In this document: positions 60,879 through 64,000 of the stretch, piece by piece | Layout of the letters: the number at the start of each line of letters is the position of its first letter | How positions within the stretch are numbered: the stretch's first letter is position 1 | NCBI RefSeq assembly: GCF_002775205.1 | Contig: NC_036450.1 | Location: forward strand, 13,783,479 to 13,847,478 | Origin: Xiphophorus maculatus | Lineage: Eukaryota > Chordata > Actinopteri > Cyprinodontiformes > Poeciliidae | Length of the DNA stretch: 64,000 bases | Direction of reading: 5' to 3' | Notes under the pieces: model-generated | The model's input: only the letters and a program-made list of their open reading frames with translations | Told to the model about the DNA's origin: nothing | Databases searched by the model: none | Made by a program: the position numbers and the translations under genes

Positions 60879-62692
60879 GTGAGCTTTGGCGCATTTTGCT
60901 TAACTAATTGTGGAAGTGTTTGGTGGTTACAACCTGTTGTTGTGAGATTTGAGAGGTGGGGTGCCTGAATTCATGCAGCTTTTCAGCACTCCGGAGAGCT
61001 CCTCTGGCTGTGCGCGTCTTCCTTGTAACCAAAAAGAAATCTCATTGTGCACAGAGTGTGGAGGATTAAAGACAGAAGAAACAGAAGGTGGATTTAAAGG
61101 ATTGTGCACATTCTCAAGGCAGGACTAAGAAATTACATGCCTTGAGGTCAGAATCAGTTTTTCCAAGTAGTTTAGATGCACAATTAGCTTTTTAACTATC
61201 ATGAAACTGGATAAATCAATAGAAGAACATTTATTCGTCTTACGAGAATTGATTTGTCTGGGGGCAACATCTTAATTGCATCCAGCATGGTTGTAAGTGA
61301 TTTGGGTTTAATCCAAGTGACAAAACTGGGGGTCCAGAAAGAGGTCTGGTTAGTTATGGCTTTGAATAATATTAATCTTCTCCTCCAGGCTAAAAGCAGT
61401 GTTACACACCTTTGAGGGAGGGGATTGTGGGGGACTTTTGAATTGCAACTCTGAATTTTTTGATTTTGAGTAAATAAACTTAAAAAAAAAAAAGACCAGC
61501 AATGTCACACGTTTCTTAAACTATCCAATAAAGTAGAAGCTGCAATTGTAACCCGGGTGCATCTCTGTTAGAAATGGTGGTTTTGTTTTGCCAAGTGGCT
61601 CTCAGAAGGAGAAAGCATAGCTGGCAGAGAATAGGAACAGAGCCAGGCAGACTGCAATAAAGAGATTTACACGATAAGATTAGATATCACATAGTCTTTT
61701 TTTCCCCCAATCCTTCCCTTCCTCATCTTCTTCTTCTTTTGTCTATAGGTTGCCCACATATAACAGCATGCCCTTGCTTTGAACCCGTTTTGACATTGAA
61801 AATCCACAATCTGCGGTGAGGACATCAATTTAATTAAATGATTGAATTTATGGACAAGCAGGATTTTAGAACAACTGTGACATGCCTTTTGTAAGGACAA
61901 AGCTTTTTTTGATAATTTAGAGTCATTAAATATGCAAAACAATCAGGCAGCCCAATTAAACCTTAATTTATTTACCCAGAAAATATTCACTGAGCACGTA
62001 ATGCACAGGTAGATTAACTTTGCTTCGCAAACAGCAATTTTCTGCTAATTACAGGGACCCTCACTCAGTTTAGTTGAGTGAAACTAGCAGGTTTCAGTTT
62101 TTTCTCCTCTGTCTAACAGGTCTCGGACTCGTCTGTGGGCATGAATCTGCAAGCTCCCACCTGCCCTTTAATGCCTCTCCTGCACCACCTTGGCACACAC
62201 TGCAGCAGGAGTGTCTAAATGAATGTTGTCAGCGCTGCAGTCCTGTGTTTTCCTAAGAAAAATTCCAACTTTCTACGAAAAAGATCTAAGATAATCAGCA
62301 TATAAGTACCGGTTTATCCACAAAATCTGTAATTAATGCAACATAGAAGCTCACTGATTGCTCATCTCATGTAATTACGCTCCTCTAATCATATTTAGAG
62401 TAACTGCTCTACCCGTGGAAGGTTTTGGTAGATATTCCCAGTCAGATTTAGCATACTGAGTTTCACCCCGTTAGCTCTACATCCCCAAACCTGATTGCAG
62501 CTCACAGTTACAGTAGATAGCAAATAAAAACTCTCATTAATTTAACTCTTTCAATCATGCTGTGATGGTATTTTTTACATGTTAAAATCATCATTACAGT
62601 TTGGGTGCTTGTAAAATCATTTATTATCCCAGTCCGTCAAAATGATTCTGACACATATGCTTTAACTGCACCTCTTCCGTCATATAAATGTA

Positions 62693-62770
<78 letters not shown>

Positions 62771-64000
62771 TTACTCTATATGAATAATTTATACACAGAC
62801 AGTGATATGTGATTAAATCAGCGGGAATTTCTCTCGGTGACATTGTGGCAGGGACACGTGGAAAATAAAGCACACTGACAAATAACACAAGGACAGAGGG
62901 ACCTTGCATCCTGTGCAAAGAGAAATGTTGCACAATGGTCAGCGTATAAAACTAAGTGCCTCAGATAAACAACTTCAAGAGATTCATTTTGGAAGAATGG
63001 AAATTATTATTGCGACAGTGAGCCAGCAGTAAGTCACACTCTTTATGCCGAGATGTGTGAAAACATTATTTTCAAACAGCAGATCCCACAAATTAAAGCT
63101 GTCAGGATGAAGCAGAAGGACATCTGAAATAAATTAGAAAAATATGTATGGACCAGGTCTGTTGCATTTGAACAAATAAACATTAAGCTAAATTAGTACA
63201 GAAAGGAAGAGAGTAAATTTAAGTCAAATTCAAAGTACAAATTCCACTTAATGAATTTATGGAAATTAACATCATTTGACATGGTTCTTTAATATTATTA
63301 TTTATCTCGCTGCTAGCCCTGCCACCTTGCAGCAAAAACCTCCTGGCTTGCAAGAACTTTGCATGCTCTCCTCGTGTATGTGTGGATCCAGGAACTTTGG
63401 CTGGATAGTTAAAGTTAGCAGAACAAATATCTCTGGATTTTGTTGATAAAGTTATTGTCCCTTTACATTCTGTGTTCTTATTTGTTTTCTGTTCCTTTGT
63501 TTATTTCCCCATACATACACTTCTTCTAATCAAATTCAAATGGTTAATTTCTTTCTGTTTTTCTTTCACATTATTTCCTCTTCTGCTTTGTTCCCTAGCA
63601 GCTCATTGTGGCAATTCCTCTGTTTGGTTCGTGATTGTTTAATCGGTCAGGACACCTGTTGACTTGAAATTTTCCGCCCAGAATCCTTCTTGGGGGTTTT
63701 CTATCGAGCTTTTAATTAAAGGTGTTTGGTTTCCCTCTAGGCTGCCTCCTGCGAGTCCTGAATTTGGCACATGTGTTACTCCACCTTATGACAGCAGTGC
63801 AGGCTGGTTCACAGCTTGAAAATACCACAGCTGTCACTTTATGTGCAACTGAATAAATGTTTACTAAATAAAGAAGAGTCATCAGTGTCTCCCTTTTGAC
63901 ACGTGGCATTTTTACTATGCTAGAAAATAATCTTTATAATTATAAAACATTCAACTATGAGGATTTTTATGACAAGAATTACAGGGCAGCACTTGGTGTA
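60879..64000. other. Probable first coding intron of the plus-strand gene
   Basis: No convincing second exon. The best acceptor candidate ends at 62119 (TTTTTCTCCTCTGTCTAACAG) and would keep an open phase-1 frame to a TAA at 62254, but it has no donor. Contains a large TA microsatellite. Confidence 0.4.
62699..62767. repeat. (TA)34 microsatellite
   Basis: 69 bp of uninterrupted TA, preceded by an imperfect TATATATG part. Likely unstable and polymorphic, and able to form cruciforms. Confidence 0.97.

Noticed and set aside
62120..62256. Possible second exon after a good acceptor, in phase with the 60.8-kb exon
   Set aside because: It runs into a stop with no donor, its Cys/Ser/Pro-rich translation resembles no domain, and a good acceptor alone is common by chance.
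62680..62790. Open frames of repeated Tyr-Ile (YIYIYI) on both strands
   Set aside because: Translation of the TA microsatellite, not a protein.

Overview
The window looks like a teleost fish nuclear genome, probably a percomorph. It is AT-rich, its genes are broken by introns, and it carries a fish-type NLR immune receptor and many decayed fish transposons (Tc1/mariner, hAT, piggyBac, L1-type and other non-LTR elements, a tRNA-derived SINE and a solo LTR). I see no bacterial operons, CRISPR arrays or phage genes. All gene models below were built by hand from splice signals and reading frame; no database search was possible.

Layout. (1) 1-2.8 kb: the 3' end of a dead L1-type LINE, a hAT-type MITE, and two strong hairpins, one of which contains a perfect CTCF-type motif. 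(2) 4.1-7.0 kb, minus strand: a complete 8-exon tescalcin (CHP3-type EF-hand) gene encoding 218 residues. Its only well-formed Ca2+ loop has Asp instead of Glu at position 12. (3) 9.99-19.77 kb, minus strand: a complete 11-exon FISNA-NACHT-LRR receptor of 1089 residues, with no recognisable effector domain and no B30.2 domain. Its introns hold a Tc1/mariner MITE, a hAT-like repeat, and a piggyBac transposase remnant abutted by a LINE tail. (4) About 20-59.7 kb: a gene desert of roughly 40 kb in which I recognise no coding exon. It contains four transposase-bearing Tc1 remnants, one of them with a LINE fragment and a hAT MITE inside it, a solo LTR with 5-bp target-site duplications, a tRNA SINE with 15-bp duplications, an 88-bp retroposed mRNA tail with 17-bp duplications, and several perfect hairpins. 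(5) 59.75-60.9 kb, plus strand: a CpG-richer promoter-like region and one convincing coding exon (36 codons plus one base) of a gene I do not recognise, which continues past the right edge. A 69-bp TA run lies in its first visible intron.

How the genes relate. Tescalcin (Ca2+/Mg2+-responsive regulator of Na+/H+ exchange and calcineurin-type signalling) and the NLR (cytosolic immune sensing) lie in tandem on the minus strand, about 3 kb apart. Nothing in the sequence links them functionally. The plus-strand gene diverges from them across the desert. I found no clear new multi-gene system. The most checkable novelties are the altered tescalcin loop, the effector-less NLR, the nested transposon composites, and a pair of intronic repeats that keep a hairpin at the same place despite sequence divergence.
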